A stretch of DNA of 64,000 nucleotides from Luidia sarsii (GCA_949987565.1 OX465119.1:6298694-6362693); one strand, 5' to 3'. Shown: positions 33,168 to 43,990, counted from the stretch's first letter. A program made the numbers and translations. The notes: generated by a model from the letters alone, not told the origin.

Positions 33168-33724
33168 TTAGTGTTAAGGGGAATGAACACACTAATTTAC
33201 TCTTGGGCTGAGATGGTGGTAGAGTATTTTATTGATGTACAAGACAGTGTATATGTACAGAGCTATGCTACCCTGACTTGAATGCCCAAGTTGAAAGGTG
33301 GAGCGCTAAGAAAAGTGATGTGGCTCGAATGAAGGTAGCAGGAGAAGTGAGAAATAGTCTTAGGAGAAAGAATTTGTAGACTGAGAAACAAACAAGTCAG
33401 AGTAGCTTTCTAAGAAAAAATGATGACTCATAGTCAGGAGTGCAACACTGGACAGAGCACTGACCACTCAGGGTCATCGGTCGGCCTCACTGGTGTAAAA
33501 GAATGTGTGCAAGTATTTGCTTGAGGCTGTACAATGTAAGTGTAGGTCCAGGAAGTAGTGAGTAACAACAATTCTATGAAATGGTGGACATGTGGCAAAA
33601 CAATTACATGGTGTCTAATTATGTGGAAATAAGGATATATAGTATTGATCAGCAAATTGAAAAAAAGTAACAGAGGAAAATGCTTATAAGGAAATATAAT
33701 CAATGTCTGTAATGAAACGCTACA
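33168..33724 (-). repeat. Gypsy element 1, 5' LTR
   Basis: Direct copy of 29976-30508, about 25 bp longer because of small insertions (for example near 33633-33690). The differences between the two LTRs show the insertion is not very recent. Confidence 0.9.
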
Positions 33725-33729
33725 GCCCT

Positions 33730-33915
33730 ACACGTGGTTTATGATCAGTAACAATTAATGGTGAATGTTGCGGAAGCAAGATAGTGGCGAAAATGACGAA
33801 CAGACCAGACGATAGCCCAGAGTTCACGGTCATAGAGGGATCATCGTCGCGCTGCGGCTGTGAGGACATGACTAGCATAAGCAACCACACGTTCAGTACC
33901 ATCTTGTACTTACAC
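33730..33915 (-). pseudogene. Ty3/gypsy element 2, RNase H start
   Basis: Minus strand: DGTERVVAYASHVLTAA, then LYDRELWAIVWSVRHFRHYL and VTDHKPRVGL. This is the front part of a gypsy RNase H domain and continues at 29970 downward (LRKLPVQND, then RSRWALELDPFDW). One in-frame stop and a frameshift are present. Confidence 0.82.
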
Positions 33916-34017
33916 ACAGTTGTTTAGAACCTCGCAGACGCATACGCATACGCGCACGTATGAGACGCCCCACAATAATCCTGCACGTATGAACTGGACT
34001 TCGGAGAGCTTGAGCGC

Positions 34018-34684
34018 TTTACCACTTCGCGCCGGGGGGTTTTTCAGCGCCGATGACCGCCATACGGGGGTTTTTGAACAATGCATCATTTTAAAATCTT
34101 GCTAAAACAATCGGAACAATACATTTCTGTGAAATAAATCGATAAGGGTATACTATGGGTACAAGAGAGTAAAACCTGGCACAATTCGGACATCGTTGTG
34201 GCTTTTGTCAAGAGATTATCCGTTCGAAAAAGGGCCCTTTGTGCGTCGTCAATGGACCGTAACGGACGTGTGTGTGCGTGCGTGTACACTGCTGACAATC
34301 CCTGACCGCAGACTCCAGCCTCCACTCCAGGCAGTCAAATCTTCGAGTTGGTCGGCCACAAACAAGCTTACAGATTACGGTAAAGAATGGGCTGTGTGGC
34401 ATGCAAAGACAATGTCCCCCGCGTGCTTTCAGCTGCAGCGCGGTATCCCTCGATCCTCCACAGTAAAAGTCCCACAATTGCACAATTACTTCTGCTAATC
34501 TTCCAATTCATGTGGCAACTTGCGTCAAAAAGGGTCTTTGTACTGATTCGTATTGCTTTGTTCTAAGCTGAAAAGAGTCTTTGTTTATAATGTGGACAAT
34601 AGTGGTGCCCGGATTCGGAGGGCCCCGTTGCAAAGGCAATCCAATTGACCTCCGGATTCGGAGGTCCCGGCGCGAAGTGGTTAA
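34018..34684 (+). mobile_element. piggyBac-like non-autonomous element, copy 1
   Basis: Termini CCACTTCGCGCCGGG and CCCGGCGCGAAGTGG form a 15-bp inverted repeat, with TTAA at 34681-34684 on the right and a mutated TTTA on the left. Subterminal CCGGATTCGGAGG occurs twice near the right end. The same element lies inverted at 60203-60902 over its whole length. TTAA plus CC-starting ends fits piggyBac. It is non-coding. Confidence 0.82.
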
Positions 34685-34829
34685 CGCTTGCGCGTATAGT
34701 TGCTTGTCGAATAAATCGAACAGCGCCGCTGTGTTCGCACGGCGATCAAAACGAGTAAGGTAAAATAATGGGAGCGTCACCTCTACTAGACTACTATAGT
34801 ATTTCAACTACTAGTACTACTACTACTAC

Positions 34830-36992
34830 CAAAGGAGGTATTACTAGTCTTATTTATAAACTTATTTGTAATCTCTATGACCGCAGATGCACAGTACATG
34901 TACGATGCGCCAACGACTACTGGCAGGACCTCTGCTGCAACATTCAGCATTCCGCTGACTGTGGCAACATCAGAGGAGTCTACGACGGGATCAAGAAAGC
35001 CCTTGGACCATCCAAATCCAAAAACGCCCCCCTGAAGTCAGCTACTGGTGAGATCATCAAAGACAAGGCCAAGCAGATGGACAGGTGGGTGGAGCATTAC
35101 GCACAGCTGTACGGCAAAGTGAACACCATTACTGACTTACTACAGCATACGACGCCATCACGACACTCCCCTGCATGCCCGAGTTGAACGATCCACCTGA
35201 CGAACTCGAGCTGGGCAAAGTGATAGACTCTCTGCCCACAGGAAAGGCCCCAGGACTTGACGGCATTCCACCCGACGTCATCAAGTGCGCTAAGAGCACC
35301 CTGCTGGGCCCGCTACACACGCTACTCTGCCAGTGCTGGGAGGAAGGCGAGGTGCCACAAGACATGAGGGACTCCAACATCGTCACGCTCTACAAAAACA
35401 AGGGGGACAGGAGCGACTGTAACAACTACAGGGAATCTCTCTTCTGTCTATCGTCAGCAAGCGTGGTTCTGAACCGTCTGCAGAAGCTTGCAGAGAGAGG
35501 CTACCCTGAGTCCCAGTGTGGTTTTAGAGCGCAACAATCCACAACAGACATGGTCTTCTCCCTCAGACAGTTACAAGAGAAGTGCAGAGAACAGAGACGG
35601 CCCCTGTACATCGCCTTCATAGACCTTACGAAGGCGTTCGACCTTGTGAGCTGCGATGGTCTATTCCGCACACTCGCCAAGATCGGATGCCCCCCAAGCT
35701 TCTGAGCATCGTCAAGTCTTTTCACACCGACATGAAGGGATTCGTACAGTTCGGCGGGGCTTCTTCTGAGCCCTTCAGCATCCGCAGCGGTGTGAAGCAA
35801 GGCTGTGTGCTGGCATCGACTCTGTTTGGCATCTTCTTCGCTGTCACGTTGAAGCAGGCCTACGGCGATCCCACCGACGGCGTCTACCTCCGTACCCGTT
35901 CGGATGGAAAACTGTTCAACCTCTCCCGCCTCAAAGCTAAGACCAAGGTTCGAGAGACTCTGATCAGAGACATGCTGTTCGCTGATGACGCGGCACTCGT
36001 CTCCCACACAGAACACCAACTACAGGCACTCATGGACGGCTTCTCGCGCGCTTGCCAAGACTTCGGGATGACCATCAGCTTCAAAAAGACCAACGTCATG
36101 GGCCAGGATGTTGAAAATCATCTCAGTCAACGGTGGCACGCTGGACGTCGCTCGCCCACGAGTTCACCTACCTAGGCTCCACCGTACGTCAAGGACGACC
36201 TCAGTCAACGGTAGCACGCTGGACGTCGCTCGCCCACGAGTTCACCTACCTAGGCTCCACCGTACGTCAAGGACGACCTCTCACTCGACAGCGAAATCAA
36301 CAGACGCATCGACAATGCCTCCACTACCTTTGTCAGGCTGTCAAAAAGAGTGTGGGTATACAGCAAGCTGACCACCAACACCAAGGCAGCTGTGTACAGA
36401 GCATGCGTTCTCAGCACCCTCCTCTATGGCAGCGAGTCCTGGACTCTCTATTCCAGTCAGGAGAGACGGCTCAACTCGTTCCACCTTAGAAACCTGAGAC
36501 GCATACTAAATATCACATGGTCAGACCGCGTGATGAACACCGATGTCCTGCAGAGAATGGGAGCACGTACACACTCCTCCAGCAACGCAGAATCCGCTGG
36601 CTTGGCCACATTCGCCGCATGGAAGACGGGCGTATCCCAAAAGATCTTCTGTACGGGGAACTCGCTTCAGGCACACAAGCCCTCGGACGCCCAAAACTGC
36701 GCTTCAGGGATGTTTGCAAGAGGGATCTCAAGACGCTAGACATCGATTGCGACACGTGGGAGGTTCTGGCCGCTGACAGAGTCACATGGAGACACGCACT
36801 GCACACGGGCCTCAAGACATTTGAGGAAAAACAACACCAGGCTGCAGTTGAGAAACGAGCCCGTCGGAAGAACAGCCAGCGACTACCCTCCACTGACAGC
36901 CCCTTCACCTGCACCACCTGTGGCCAAATTTGCCAGTCCCGCATCGGTCTGCACAGCCACAGCAGACGGTGCTCCAACCCAGGCGCACATTA
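34830..36992 (+). pseudogene. LINE, 5'-truncated, RT to C-terminal zinc finger
   Basis: There is no endonuclease. The RT linker starts NDYWQDLCCNIQHSADCGNI. RT blocks: IDSLPTGKAPGLDGIPPDVI, SQCGFRAQQSTTDMVFSLRQ, YIAFIDLTKAFDLVS, SGVKQGCVLASTLFGIFFAV and RDMLFADDAALVSH (FADD catalytic motif intact). The C-terminus has LLYGSESWTLYSSQERRLNS, RIRWLGHIRRMEDGRIPKDL and a zinc finger FTCTTCGQICQSRIGLHSHS. Frameshifts occur near 35165, 35440, 35700 and 36110. A 78-bp tandem duplication sits at 36123-36278. The clade is not certain (CR1/Jockey side). Confidence 0.85.
36123..36278 (+). repeat. 78-bp tandem duplication in the LINE
   Basis: TCAGTCAACGGTGGCACGCT starts at 36123 and recurs (one change, GGTAGC) at 36201. 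The two 78-bp units are otherwise near identical. 78 is a multiple of three, so the frame is kept across the copy. Confidence 0.9.
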
Positions 36993-36996
36993 ATGA

Positions 36997-37734
36997 TCTT
37001 GCGAGATGTGTCACTCATACATACCGCCCTACCGTATTTCACCTCTATGGTTTACTTGAAGATCCAAATTCAAAAAAGGTAAAATAACTACCCCCGGTAC
37101 TTTTCACATTTTAAGAAAATTATTCTCAATTTCAATTATTCATTATGGTGATTAAATTTATTTCCTTACTATTATGAGGACAGTTTTGATGATTTTGAAA
37201 AGGATGGGAAAGGAGAGCTAGGCCTAGTAGCATGAAGGGAAAGGAGTTGACAGGTGATAACAAAAAGTCAGTCCAACTTCCCCATCTCAAAGTGGCTCAG
37301 GGCAATGGGACAAAATGAATACAAACCAATAAGTTTTAGGCATAAATTATGAATGTTTTGAGGAAAGTGTTAGAAGCATTGTCGAATAAAAACCCGAAAG
37401 ATGAACAAACAAAAAACATAAAGGGAAGAATTTTACACTGCCTCACAGCATTTGAGAATTTATTTTGCATTTGGCTGCACGCTGGGGCACCTTAATTACT
37501 AAACACCACCGTCGAAAATAGGTCACGATGCTTACTGCGCGGTGCGCCGTGGACATCAACAAAACCGGGTAATCTTACGGAATTGACAGGCTTGATCAAC
37601 ATTCTCCACGATTATTCTAATAGTCTGTGCTGTGGAAAAAGTGACTGAGACCTCTTTAAATGTGATACTTTCGTTCACATTGGTCAACTTGAAGAAAAGG
37701 CCTTATATCGTCGAAAACCGGTCACTGGATGATA
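36997..37734 (+). mobile_element. X element 3' half joined to M3 module
   Basis: From 36997 to 37310 is M3 sequence (GTGTCACTCATACATACCG, TTCACCTCTATGGTTTACTT). It then runs directly into the X 3' half (AGGCATAAATTATGAATG, TGGCTGCACGCTGGGGCACC) and ends with the X terminus (CGTCGAAAACCGG, then GGATGATA). So M3 sits between the X 5' and 3' halves in a longer version of the element. The 5' half is missing here. Confidence 0.72.
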
Positions 37735-37815
37735 CATGATTGTATATGTACATGTATCCTCCAGTGACCGGTTTTCGACGATATAATGGCGCATATAAGA
37801 TCTTTGGTTTTTACC

Positions 37816-38755
37816 CATTGATCTCCATAATAAAGACTGGATAGGACACCGCGCATTGCTCGTGCACAAAATACGCGGTCGAACAATGGCGGCGCGCAAC
37901 GCCTCAGGAGGGTAGAGTTGTGTATGTTGGTTAGAGCATGGTTAGAGCATCTTGCCCTATGGTTAGAGTTCACTCGCTTGGCCGTGGATGAATTTGGTCT
38001 ACCTTGTAGTTGTAGGAACGAGTTATTAAGGTGCCGGAAATAAATTTTATATCCGCATTTGAATCGGCCACGGCTACACATTGATTTACTGGTGTTTATC
38101 TTAACTTTTCTGAGCAACTTTAGGAATAAAAAACAAAATACTGCTGGAGGAACATTTTTTCATTCATTCAATGCTTGCACAATTGCAAATTGACAAAAAG
38201 CAATGCAGATTTATTTCTTGTAATTTTTTTGCACATGGTTATAAGGCTAGTCACCAGTGATATCCAAATCATTCCTTTATTCAAGGGGTGGATTCAGCTT
38301 TTGGGTAACCCAAATAACAGCAGTTATAATGTTAATGATTATTTGACCCCTGCTTGAACAACACAGGTCATAATTATGCCATTAATTTAAAATCTCAGTC
38401 ATCAATAAGCAGTATGCAGTACTAAATGAGTCCATCTGGGCTAACCAACAACTTACTTGTGAAAAGTTATTCCTTTCTTACGGCTCACTTTTCCGTCCCT
38501 CTCCGGCCAATTCACTGCTGCACACGCTTTGACCTTTGTTATTTTCGAATTTTCCTATTTTATTCGTGTATGTTTATGTTTTTTCAAAAGATGACTATTT
38601 GAAGGGGAAAAAATGCCTCCACTTCTTTGAGATGTCCATTCAAATGTGTGCGCGCAGCAAAACGACACGTTCGTTTTTTACCCTCTTGACAAAACGCACA
38701 CGCGGACGCGCATTTGACGCAGTGTCCTACCCAGTCTTTATTATGGAGATCAATG
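37816..38755 (+). mobile_element. Palindrome arm L: ~940-bp TIR transposon
   Basis: This copy starts CATTGATCTCCATAATAAAG, then ACTGGATAGGACAC, and ends with the reverse complement of the same 37-bp sequence, so it has its own terminal inverted repeats. It has no coding sequence; the 132-residue ORFs at 38536-38982 arise only because the two arms mirror each other. It is followed by 7 bp (TTTTTAC) and an inverted second copy. Confidence 0.82.
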
Positions 38756-38762
38756 TTTTTAC

Positions 38763-39743
38763 CATTGATCTCCATAATAAAGACTGGATAGGACACTGCG
38801 TCAAATGCGCGTCCGCGTGTGCGTTTTGTCAAGAGGGTAAGAAACGAACGTGTCGTTTTGCTGCGCGCACACATTTGAATGGACATCTCAAAAAAGTGGA
38901 CGCATTTTTTCCCCTTCAAATAGTCATCTTTTGAAAAAACATAAACATACACGAATAAAATAGGAAAATTCGAAAATAACAAAGGTCAAAGCGTGTGCAG
39001 CAGTGAATTGGCCGGAGAGGGACGGAAAAGTGAGCCGTAAGAAAGGAATAACTTTTCACAAGTAAGTTGTTGGTTAGCCCAGATGGACTCATTAATTAGT
39101 ACTGCATACTGCTTATTGATGACTGAGATTTTAAATTAATGGCATAATTATGACCTGTGTTGTTCAAGCAGTGGTCAAATAATCATTAACATTATAACTG
39201 CTGTTATTTGGGTTACCCAAAAGCTGAATCCACCCCTTGAAAAAAGGAATGATTTGGATATCACTGGTGACTAGCCTTATAACCATGTGCAAAAAAATTA
39301 CAAGAAATAAATCTGCATTGCTTTTTGTCAATTTGCAATTGTGCAAGCATTGAATGAATGAAAAAATGTTCCTCCAGCAGTATTTTGTTTTTTATTCCTA
39401 TAGTTGCTCAGAAAAGTTAAGATAAACACCAGCAAATCAATGTGTAGCCGTGGCCGATTCAAATGCGGATATAAAATTTATTTCCGGCACCTTAATAACT
39501 CGTTCCTACAACTACAAGGTAGACCAAATTCATCCACGGCCAAGCGAGTGAACTCTAACCATAGAGCAAGATGCTCTAACCATGGAGGAAGGAAAATAGA
39601 TTTTCCTTCCTCCATGCTCTTGATCTAACGCACATACACAACTCTACCCTCCTGAAGCGTTGCGCGCCGCTATTGTTCGACCGCGTATTTTGTGCACGAG
39701 CAACGCGCGGTGTCCTATCCAGTCTTTATTATGGAGATCAATG
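38763..39743 (-). mobile_element. Palindrome arm R: inverted second copy
   Basis: Reverse complement of 37816-38755 with scattered substitutions and one extra insertion, the 36-bp palindrome at 39581-39616. It carries the same 37-bp termini. It is flanked by TTTTTAC on both sides. Confidence 0.82.
39581..39616. mobile_element. 36-bp palindromic insertion, site 3
   Basis: 17-bp arms (CATGGAGGAAGGAAAAT and its complement) around a 2-nt centre (AG). The matching position in arm L, read on the same strand (about 37935-37952), has CTCTAAC-CATG-CTCTAAC. The palindrome is thus absent there, but its terminal CATG and a 7-bp repeat remain. See 41340 and 47985 for related palindromes. Confidence 0.75.
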
Positions 39744-40114
39744 GTTTTTACCCAGAACGGACTGCCTCAAGTTGCGTGATATATATTTTTTCTACGTATG
39801 TTGGGGTTTGTTATGGTACACTCAGATTTTTTTTAAGACCAACAATAAAGAAAACTGGAGCTTCGAAGCAACTGCCAATTTTGTACCTAGGAAAAAAGAC
39901 CTCAAAAGAGCAACTTTTTTAATCACACGAGTTTGGCCTACTGGAAAAGCCTTAACTTTCCACATTTTTGGTGACGGACAAAGAGCAGGAAACAAACCGG
40001 AAGATACGAAGTCTGAGATCGTTATACGGATCGAGTTGTTTTCATCGTGCCGATGTGAGTTAGAAGGCCAAGCGTCGAAAACGTGTACCGTCGAAAACGG
40101 GGGTTCCCACGATA

Positions 40115-40255
40115 CACATGTACACTGTACACGTAATTTACACGTACTGTACATGTACATGGTGTACATGTACATGTGTACGTGTACGTGTACTTGTACG
40201 TGTACATGTGTACATGTACTGTACTCGTGCATGTACATTGTACATGTACTGGCTA
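40115..40255. repeat. ACATGT / GTAC microsatellite
   Basis: Alternating ACATGTAC and GTACACGTAC-type words over ~140 bp, highly palindromic. Cys/Tyr-rich ORFs here are artefacts. Confidence 0.8.
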
Positions 40256-40614
40256 TACTGCTCTCATTGGTTTTGTCGTAAATTGAAAAAGTAGATGAAC
40301 GGATAGATCGCGACAGAGAGGCCACATATATCTCAAACACGCGCTCTCCTTACATAAACTATACGGTATCACTATCAATGTTTTGGAAGCAATCGCGCCA
40401 ATTTTGGGGTCGTTCGCTGTGTGTGGTAAGTTTGTTCAAATTGTTGTAGATCTAGCCATGTCATTTATCACTACTCAGTGCGATACTATTTTGAACTACA
40501 GTGCCATCGCATTTCGGCATTCAGTAAGTGATTTTCAAGAACATGGTAATCCATCCCTCCCTCTACCTCTATGATCATGATACCACTAGGCACTACTCCC
40601 ACTACAGGCACTAT
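40256..40614. other. Spacer, nothing recognised
   Basis: Short unique sequence between two microsatellites. No gene is recognised. Confidence 0.4.
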
Positions 40615-41330
40615 GCACCAGTAGTAGTACTGTAGTAGTACTACTAGTAGTAGTACTAAGTAGTAGTAGTACTACTACTACTACTAGTACTAGTAATTAA
40701 GTACTACTATAGTACTAGTAGTAGTAGTACTAGTACTAAGTTCTAGTAGTAGTACTAGTAGTAGTAGTACTAGTAGTAGTAGTACTAGTACTAGTAGTAG
40801 TACTAGTACTAGTAGTACTAGTACTAGTAGTAGTACTAGTAGTACTAGTAAGTAGTATTACTTTAGTAAAGTAGTACTAGTACTAGTGCTAGTCTAATAA
40901 GTTATAGTATAAATTAGTAGTAGTATACTACTACTAGTACAGTACTACTAGTACTAGTACTACTACTAGTACTGGTACTAGTAGTACTACTACTACTAGT
41001 AGTACTAGTAGTAGTAGTACTACTACTAGTACTAGTACTAGTAGTACTAGTACTACTACTAAGTACTAGTACTACTACTACTACTAGTACTAGTGAGTAC
41101 TACTTTAGTACTTGTACTAGTACTACTACTAGTACTAGTACTAGTACTACTACTAGTAGTAGTACTTATAGTTATACCCGGTAATAGTAATTCTAGTACT
41201 AGCCTGAGTACAGTCCTAGTCCTACTCCTAGTCCTAGTCCTAGTACTACTAGTAGTAGTACTAATACCCGGTAATAGTAATTCTAGTACTAGCCTGAGTA
41301 CAGTCCTAGTCCTACTCCTAGTCCTAGTTC
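40615..41330. repeat. ~0.7 kb (TAG/CTA)n tract
   Basis: The largest such tract in the window, made of TAG, TAC and CTA words in both senses, so it is rich in ACTAGT and AGTACT palindromes. Near its right end a longer unit with TACCCGGTAATAGTAATTCT occurs twice (about 41175 and 41266), showing recent tandem duplication. ORFs here are artefacts. Confidence 0.88.
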
Positions 41331-41511
41331 TAGTCCGAGCATGGAGGAATCCCTTCTTATTCCTCCATGGTCCGAGTAACTTGGACCCGACAAGTCACCC
41401 TTTTTTAACGATTTTTGACATTTTGAGATTCGGGTGACAGTCACCCGTCCCTCCAAATTTCAAAATTCGATTAAAAAAGGGTGACTTGTCGGGTCCAAGT
41501 TACTCGGACTA
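41331..41511. mobile_element. Y-family MITE, copy 1
   Basis: Termini TAGTCCGAG...AACTTGGACCCGACAAGTC and the reverse complement at 41480-41511. Palindromic over most of its length with inner arms GGGTGACAGTCACCC. A 30-bp palindrome is inserted after GTCCGAG at 41340-41369. The element is non-coding. Confidence 0.85.
41340..41369. mobile_element. 30-bp palindromic insertion, site 2
   Basis: Arms CATGGAGGAAT and ATTCCTCCATG around an 8-nt loop CCCTTCTT. Direct repeats GTCCGAG flank it at 41333-41339 and 41370-41376. The uninterrupted site (TAGTCCGAGTAACTTGG) is seen in the MITE at 45222. Confidence 0.8.
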
Positions 41512-41710
41512 CCAATACTATGTACCATGATGATGGTATTATTAATATTAGATATTATTACTATTAACTTTACTTTACTCTTTAGTATTAGCATGGAATA
41601 TAATAATAATGTATTACTATTACTAATACTAGTATTAGTATTAGTAATAGTACTACTACTAGTACTATTGTAGTAGTACTCACTAGTACTAGTAGTAGTA
41701 GTAGTAGTAC
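41512..41710. repeat. TA/TAG-rich low-complexity tract
   Basis: AT- and TAG-rich repeats leading into X copy H. Confidence 0.7.
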
Positions 41711-42753
41711 TATCGTGGGAACCCCCGTTTTCGACGGTACATGTTTTCGGCGCTTAGCCTTCTAACTCACATCGCACGATGAAAACAACTCCGTAGAACG
41801 ATCTCAGACTTCGTATCTTACAGTTGGTTTCCTGCTCTTGTCTGTCACCGAAAATGTGGAAAGTTAAGGCTTTTCCAGTAGGCCAAACTCGTGTGATTCA
41901 AAAAGTTGCTCTTTTGGGGTCTATTTTCCTAGGTACAAAATTGGCAGTTGCTTTGAAGCTTCAGTTTTCTTTATTGTTGGTCCTAAAAAAAATCTAAGTG
42001 TACCATAATAAACCCCAACATTCGTAGAAACAAAATATATCACGCAACTTTAAGGCAGTCCGTTCTGGGAAAAAACTATGGAGGCTCCTATAGTATAGGG
42101 CGTCTCGCTTATATATTTTTTTATATATTAATTCATTATTATTTTATAGACAAAAAGTAAAATGGCCCAATAGGCTTTTATAAAAAATGAAAAAAATAAA
42201 AGGGCAGCTAGAGAAAGTACCAAGAAGGAGGAAATGTGTCTCTGGAGTGACATTGGGAAAGGTCATAACTGAAGAAGCAGTGAGAAAGAGGATTGTGGAG
42301 TTTTTTTAAACGTCACAAAAGAAGACATCAACCAGACCAATACATTTTAAGCATAAATTATGAATGATTTGAGGAAAGTGTTAGAAGCAGTGTCGGAAAA
42401 AACCCAAAGATGGACACAAAAAAGTATACAGGGAAGAATTTTACAGTGCCACACAGCATTTTGAGTTATTTTAAGAATTTATTTTGCGTTTGGCTGCACT
42501 GGGACACCTTACTAAACACCACCGATGAAAATAGGTGACGATGCTTACTGCGCGGTGCGCCTCGGACGTCAACAAAACAGGGTAATCTTACGGAAGTGAC
42601 AGGCTTGATCAACCTTCTCTATGATTATTCTTATAGTCTGTGGTGTGGAGAAAGTAACTGAGACCTCTTTTACTTTTAGTGTGATACTTTCATCCACATT
42701 GTTCAGTTTGAAGAAAAGTCCTTATATCGTCGAAAACCGGTTATTGGAAGATA
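41711..42753 (+). mobile_element. X element copy H
   Basis: Full-length copy with both termini (TATCGTGGGAACCCCCG; GGTTATTGGAAGATA). Left flank (TAG)n, right flank CATGTACTAG. Confidence 0.85.
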
Positions 42754-42776
42754 CATGTACTAGTACTACTTAGTAG

Positions 42777-42895
42777 TGTCGTGGGAACCCCCGTTTTCGA
42801 CGGTACTTGTTTTCGATGCTTGGCCTTCTAACTCACATCGCACGATGAAAACAACTCTGTATAACGATCTCAGACTTGGTATCTTCCGGTGTTAC
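42777..42895 (+). mobile_element. X element fragment I (5' end only)
   Basis: Begins TGTCGTGGGAACCCCCG and follows the family to about CTTGGTATCTTCCGGT, then leaves it. This is a truncated copy 23 bp right of copy H. Confidence 0.75.
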
Positions 42896-43254
42896 GGTCT
42901 CGTCTTTCCCCCGTGCTCGGATTTTCAAAACGCGGCCGAACACCCCGAACGTATGCGCAGTAATGCCCCGTATATGCTCACTTAAGGGCCGTGCTGAGTT
43001 CCTATCAAGTAAAGGTCAAGAAATTTGCATACACGCACATAGGTCACATACTGCGGTCGAGCAGGGTACGGTCGTGCGCACCCACGTACAGAACATATAC
43101 CTACACTGTACTTGTAGTTGAACATGTACATTTACGCTGTATAGCTTTTTATTTTGGGCGCTCCCTTATGTACCACAACAAAGCTCAACCATGGCTCAAC
43201 CGCTGACTACCACTGTACCAGTACCAGCGCACGACATATGAACAGTGTACATGT
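42896..43254. other. Spacer, nothing recognised
   Basis: GC-richer sequence with CpG sites and ACATGTAC words. No coding or repeat family is recognised. Confidence 0.4.
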
Positions 43255-43990
43255 ATCGTGGGAACCCCCGTTTTCGACGGTACATGTTTTCGACGCTTAG
43301 CCTTCTAACCCGCATCGCACGATGAAACCAACTCCGTATAACGATCTTTGACTTTGTATCTTCCAGTTGGTTTCCTGCTCTTGTCCGTCACCGAAAATGT
43401 GGAAAGTTAAGGCTTTTCCGGTAGGCAAACTCGTGTGATTCAAAAAGTTGCTCTTTTGGGGTCTATTTTTCTAGGTACAAAATTGGCAGTTGCTTCGAAG
43501 CTCAAGTTTTCTTTAAAATAAAATTATTGTTGGTCCTAAAAAAAATATGAGTGTACTATAACAAACTCCAACATCCGTAGAAAAAAAATATATCACGCAA
43601 CTTGAGGCAGTCCGTTCTTGGTAAAAATTATGGAGGCTCCTAAAGGGCGTCTCGCTTTAATATATAATCTTTTTTATATTTTTTTAATTTTTATTTAAAG
43701 ACATAAGTAACATGGCCTAAGAGGCTTTAAAAAAAAAATGACAACAAATAAAAGAGCAGCTAGAAAAAGTCCCTTGAGTGAAATTGGGAAAGGTTATAAC
43801 TGAAGAAGCAGTGAGAAAGAGGATTGTGGAGTTTTTTTAAACGTCACAGAAGAAGACATCAACCAGATAAAAAATACAATCCCACCAAAAGGGCAAAGAA
43901 AAACTAGAAACATACGTCTGTTGTAACAGAACGTGTAGCTTTTCATTTTTTTTCCCCGAAGAAAGACCAAGTTGAAAATCTGAAAACCAG
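43255..43990 (+). mobile_element. X element 5' half joined to M3 start
   Basis: The X 5' terminus and 5' half are intact to the CGTCACAGAAGAAGACATCA region at 43840, then the sequence switches to AACCAGATAAAAAATACAAT and CCACCAAAAGGGCAAAGAAA. The same switch is seen in reverse at 13600-13690. This is the left junction of the long X version, whose right junction is at 37310. Confidence 0.7.

Larger units (their letters stand above)
29976..33724 (-). mobile_element. Ty3/gypsy element 1, complete with two LTRs, internally deleted
   Basis: Two direct LTRs (29976-30508 and 33168-33724) enclose a minus-strand gag-pol remnant. A 5-bp target duplication GCCCT lies at 29971-29975 and 33725-33729. A polypurine tract (GGAAGGGGG on the minus strand) abuts the 3' LTR at 30509-30525. 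The sequence ATTGGTGACCC follows the 5' LTR, as in many gypsy elements. The gag N-terminus, pol RNase H and part of the integrase are missing, so it can move only with help from another element. It is inserted in gypsy element 2. Confidence 0.9.
37755..40114 (-). mobile_element. X element copy G (inverted), split by the palindromic dimer
   Basis: The right X terminus in reverse (TATCCTCCAGTGACCGG) is at 37755 and the left X terminus in reverse (GGGGGTTCCCACGATA) ends at 40114. The interior is largely deleted at the left, then split at GTTTTTACCC by the two inverted transposons at 37816-38755 and 38763-39743. The X 5' part resumes at 39744 (TTACCCAGAACGGACTGCC). Confidence 0.78.

Noticed and set aside
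38536..38982. Two near-identical 132-residue ORFs on opposite strands
   Set aside because: They cross the centre of the 1.9-kb palindrome and mirror each other because the DNA does. No domain, no codon bias, no homology pattern.
40022..40207. Tyr/Thr/Cys/His-rich ORFs (also 44817-45058, 47610-47972)
   Set aside because: Translations of the ACATGTAC microsatellite.
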